NCBI GenBank assembly: GCA_029937135.1
Contig: JAPYQX010000003.1
Location: 1 to 33,542, forward strand
Reading direction: 5' to 3'
DNA: 33,542 nucleotides
From: Nitrospinota bacterium
Lineage (GTDB): Bacteria; UBA8248
In this document: one piece after another, positions 31,374 through 33,542 of the stretch
How the letters are laid out: every line of letters begins with the position of its first letter
Position numbering within the stretch: the stretch's first letter is position 1
The notes under the pieces: model-generated
Seen by the model: only the letters and a program-made list of their open reading frames with translations
Databases searched by the model: none
What the model was told of the DNA's origin: nothing
Made by a program: the position numbers and the translations under genes

Positions 31374-32407
31374 TTACCCGGCCAAATGCCGCTTGATTCG
31401 CTCGATAAGAATTTGCGTGAACGATTCCGTCCCGTGGGAGCCTCCCGGGTCGCCGATCGTCTCTCCCTCGTGGATGCACTCGAAGATAGCGTTCCGAAGC
31501 GCCTCCGCGGAGCGGTCGTTGCCGATATGTTTTAAAAGCATGGAGAAGGCCAAAAGGATGGCGGTTGGGTTGGCCTTGTCCTGTCCGGCGATATCGGGGG
31601 CGGTGCCGTGACTTGCATCGAACATGGCGACCAGCACCTCGCCTTTTTCGTCGAAGGATAGAGACATCGAGGCGCCCAGGCCGAGACTCCCGACGAGGCC
31701 GCTCGCCAGGTCGGACAGAAAATCCCCGTATTCGTTGAGGACGAGGACGCCTGAAACTGCTCGGGGTCCATCGCCAACTTCGCCAGGAGGGCGTCGAAAA
31801 GCTCGCGGCGGTGTTCGATGATATCTCTGTATCGAGGTTCATCGGCCACTTCGTCAACGATGTCCTCGAAGAGGCCGTCGGTCACCCGCTGGATGGTGTA
31901 CTTGCTCGATGATGTGAGGGTTTTGCGCTCCCGCATCGCGATGGAAAAAGCATAGTGGGCGGCTTGCTCGCAGGTCTTCCGGTCAACCACGCGAAGACTC
32001 GCCGCGGCGTAGTCGCCAATCATCTGCCCCGGGTCGTCATAAGTTCCGCCCGTCGCGATGCGAACGATATCCAGATCGATTTTCCCGGTGAAATTCGTCT
32101 TGATTCCCGGAATCGTGGTGACGGGCCTGTGAATCACGGAGAATTTCAGGAGTTTCCGCAAAACCGCGTTTGGGCTCTCCTCGACGGTGGCGGTGGGGTA
32201 TTTTATTCCGATGCCGGTTCGTTTCATGGACTCCACCGCCTGGTTGTAGAGCTGCCGGGCGCCTTTTTTACGGTTTTCATGGGAGAGATCCACCGTATCG
32301 AACCGGTAGCTTTCCGGAAGCGCCTCGGCGACGGAATGCAGACTTTTTTTCAATTCCTCCGCGATTCCATCGCCTAAAAGCTCGGTGATTTCCCGGACAT
32401 CGTTCAA
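31374..32407 (-). pseudogene. Isocitrate/isopropylmalate dehydrogenase-family gene with a 1-base frameshift
   Basis: Two overlapping frames encode one dehydrogenase. The first (from TTG 32407) carries the N-terminal half, with ESPNAVLRKLLKF and IATGGTYDDPGQMIG, ending near DPEQF. The second resumes immediately with VLVLNEYGDFLSDLASGLVG and DASHGTAPDIAGQDKANPT, the highly conserved C-terminal Asp-containing and HGTAPDIAG motifs, and ends at 31374. Homology is lost for no residues: adding one G in the cluster at about 31748-31753 restores one frame of about 344 residues. The gene is therefore either a fresh pseudogene or a consensus error in a short G/C run. The family includes NAD(P) isocitrate, isopropylmalate and tartrate dehydrogenases; the subtype is uncertain. 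GGGGAAAG lies before the TTG. It is 15 bases after gatA. Confidence 0.8.
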
Positions 32408-32422
32408 GACTTTCCCCTTTTT

Positions 32423-33542
32423 TTAAAGCGGCGGGAGGGCGAGATGATGGTCGGTGGCTTCCTCGAAGGCCGCCGCCGCGCGCAGGACGGCCTTCTCTCC
32501 GAATGGTTTTCCGACGAACTGGAGCCCGATGGGAAGCCCGGACGAGGTGAGCCCGCAGGGCTGGCTGATGCCCGGAAGGCCGGCCATGTTGCAAGGAATT
32601 GTCAGGATATCGGAAAGATACATGCTGATGGGGTCGTCCGTCCGCTCCCCGAAGCGAAAAGCGGGGGTTGGTGTCGTTGCCGACATGATAACGTCAAGAG
32701 ACTTGAACGCTTCCTCGAATTCCCGGCAGAGCAGAGTCCGCACCTTCTGTGCCTTGGTGTAGTAGGCGTCGTAGTAGCCCGACGAAAGCACATAGGTTCC
32801 GAGCATGATCCGCCGTTTGACCTCCTCGCCAAATCCGCTTTCCCGGCTGCCGGCGTACATTCCGTGGAGGGGACCGTACTCGGACGAGTCATCCCGGGTG
32901 CGGACCCCGAAGCGCACCCCGTCGTAGCGGGCAAGATTGCTGCTCGCCTCCGCCGGGGCGATAATGTAATAGCAAGGCAAAGCGTACTTCGTATTCGGTA
33001 GCGAGATTTCGTGAATCTCCGCCCCCATGTCTTCCATGATTTTGATCGCGCTCCGAATCGATGCCTCGACCTCCGAGTCCATCCCTTCGATGAAATATTC
33101 TTTTGGAATTCCGATGCGAAGCCCTTTCGCGCCGGCGTCGAGGCCTTCGGTGTAGTCGGGGACTATTTCGCTCGACGATGTGGAGTCAAGCGGGTCGTGG
33201 CCGCAGATGGCATTCAGCATCATGGCGCAGTCGTATACCGTGTGAGTGAACGGGCCGATTTGATCCAGAGAGCTTGCAAAGGCGATCAGCCCGTACCGGG
33301 AGACGCGCCCATAGGTGGGCTTCATCCCCACGACACCGCAGCACGCGGCGGGCTGTCGGATCGAGCCACCCGTGTCGGAACCCAGGGAGATGGCGCAAGT
33401 CCGCGCCGCGAGCGCCGCCGCGGAGCCGCCGCTGCTGCCTCCGGGGGTGGTCTCGAGGTTCCAGGGGTTGCGCGTCGCACCGAAGGCGCTGTTTTCGGTG
33501 GATGACCCCATGGCGAATTCGTCCATGTTGAGCTTGCCGACG
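32423..33542 (-). CDS. gatA: Aspartyl/glutamyl-tRNA amidotransferase subunit A (GatA), 5' end beyond the window
   Basis: C-terminal 373 codons of GatA, the amidase-signature subunit of GatCAB, which releases ammonia from glutamine or asparagine. The frame is open to the right window edge and begins in VGKLNMDEFAMGSS, so about 115 N-terminal residues, including the catalytic Lys, lie outside. Visible triad members: the cis-Ser in TPGGSSGGSAA and the nucleophile Ser in GSDTGGSIRQPAACCG. Conserved GVVGMKPTYGRVSRYG and YYDAYYTKAQKVRTL follow, with MAGLPGISQPCG and GLPIGLQFVG near the C terminus, all GatA-specific. It is followed after 15 bases by the dehydrogenase-family gene. Confidence 0.97.
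   Translation of the reverse strand, partial: VGKLNMDEFAMGSSTENSAFGATRNPWNLETTPGGSSGGSAAALAARTCAISLGSDTGGSIRQPAACCGVVGMKPTYGRVSRYGLIAFASSLDQIGPFTHTVYDCAMMLNAICGHDPLDSTSSSEIVPDYTEGLDAGAKGLRIGIPKEYFIEGMDSEVEASIRSAIKIMEDMGAEIHEISLPNTKYALPCYYIIAPAEASSNLARYDGVRFGVRTRDDSSEYGPLHGMYAGSRESGFGEEVKRRIMLGTYVLSSGYYDAYYTKAQKVRTLLCREFEEAFKSLDVIMSATTPTPAFRFGERTDDPISMYLSDILTIPCNMAGLPGISQPCGLTSSGLPIGLQFVGKPFGEKAVLRAAAAFEEATDHHLALPPL

Overview
The window looks like a chromosomal stretch of a Gram-negative bacterium. It encodes an RND efflux pump with its periplasmic adaptor, an exported tricarboxylate-type binding protein, a periplasmic cytochrome c' and a lipoprotein. Most of it is GC-rich, with genes in short divergent or convergent blocks. 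The mixture (GatA/GatB, tripartite tricarboxylate transporter, DUF336/GlcG protein, amidase, alpha/beta hydrolases, tandem ThyX-like protein) would suit an environmental lineage of the deltaproteobacterial, Nitrospinota or Tectomicrobia kind. This is an impression from gene content; the sequence alone does not fix the taxon. No rRNA, tRNA, CRISPR array, transposase or integrase was seen.

Layout. 1-4.7 kb: an amidase-signature enzyme, two tiny membrane proteins (58 and 48 aa), a membrane-anchored minimal zincin, and a double-domain ThyX-like protein. 4.73-6.9 kb: a markedly AT-rich island with a multi-pass membrane protein, overlapped by a second protein carrying a DDxxD-like motif whose frame is cut once by TAG. 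7.1-12.3 kb: an efflux operon (adaptor, YdjM-like hydrolase, RND pump) whose genes are joined by 4-base ATGA overlaps; the middle gene also carries one in-frame TAG. 12.5-18.1 kb, minus strand: a solute uptake and catabolism block, glcG-like, tctC, tctB, tctA, Gfo/Idh/MocA oxidoreductase, alpha/beta hydrolase, with strong hairpins on both sides of tctC. 18.5-22.2 kb: an inositol-monophosphatase-like protein facing an alpha/beta hydrolase, queG and a methyltransferase. 22.4-27.6 kb: TVP38-like membrane protein, AEC permease, VOC protein, cold-shock protein, and a D-2-hydroxyacid dehydrogenase divergent from a LysR regulator. 27.9-29.6 kb: two doubtful small ORFs, a cytochrome c' and a lipoprotein. 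29.8-33.5 kb, minus strand: gatA (cut by the window edge), a frameshifted isocitrate-dehydrogenase-family gene and gatB.

Three genes are interrupted by a single lesion each: two TAG codons and one 1-base frameshift. TAG also ends several intact genes here, so wholesale TAG reassignment is unlikely; real decay or consensus errors are the leading explanations. The least explained region is the AT-rich island at 4.85-6.87 kb. The most distinctive protein is the tandem ThyX-like one, whose signature residues are divided between its two repeats.
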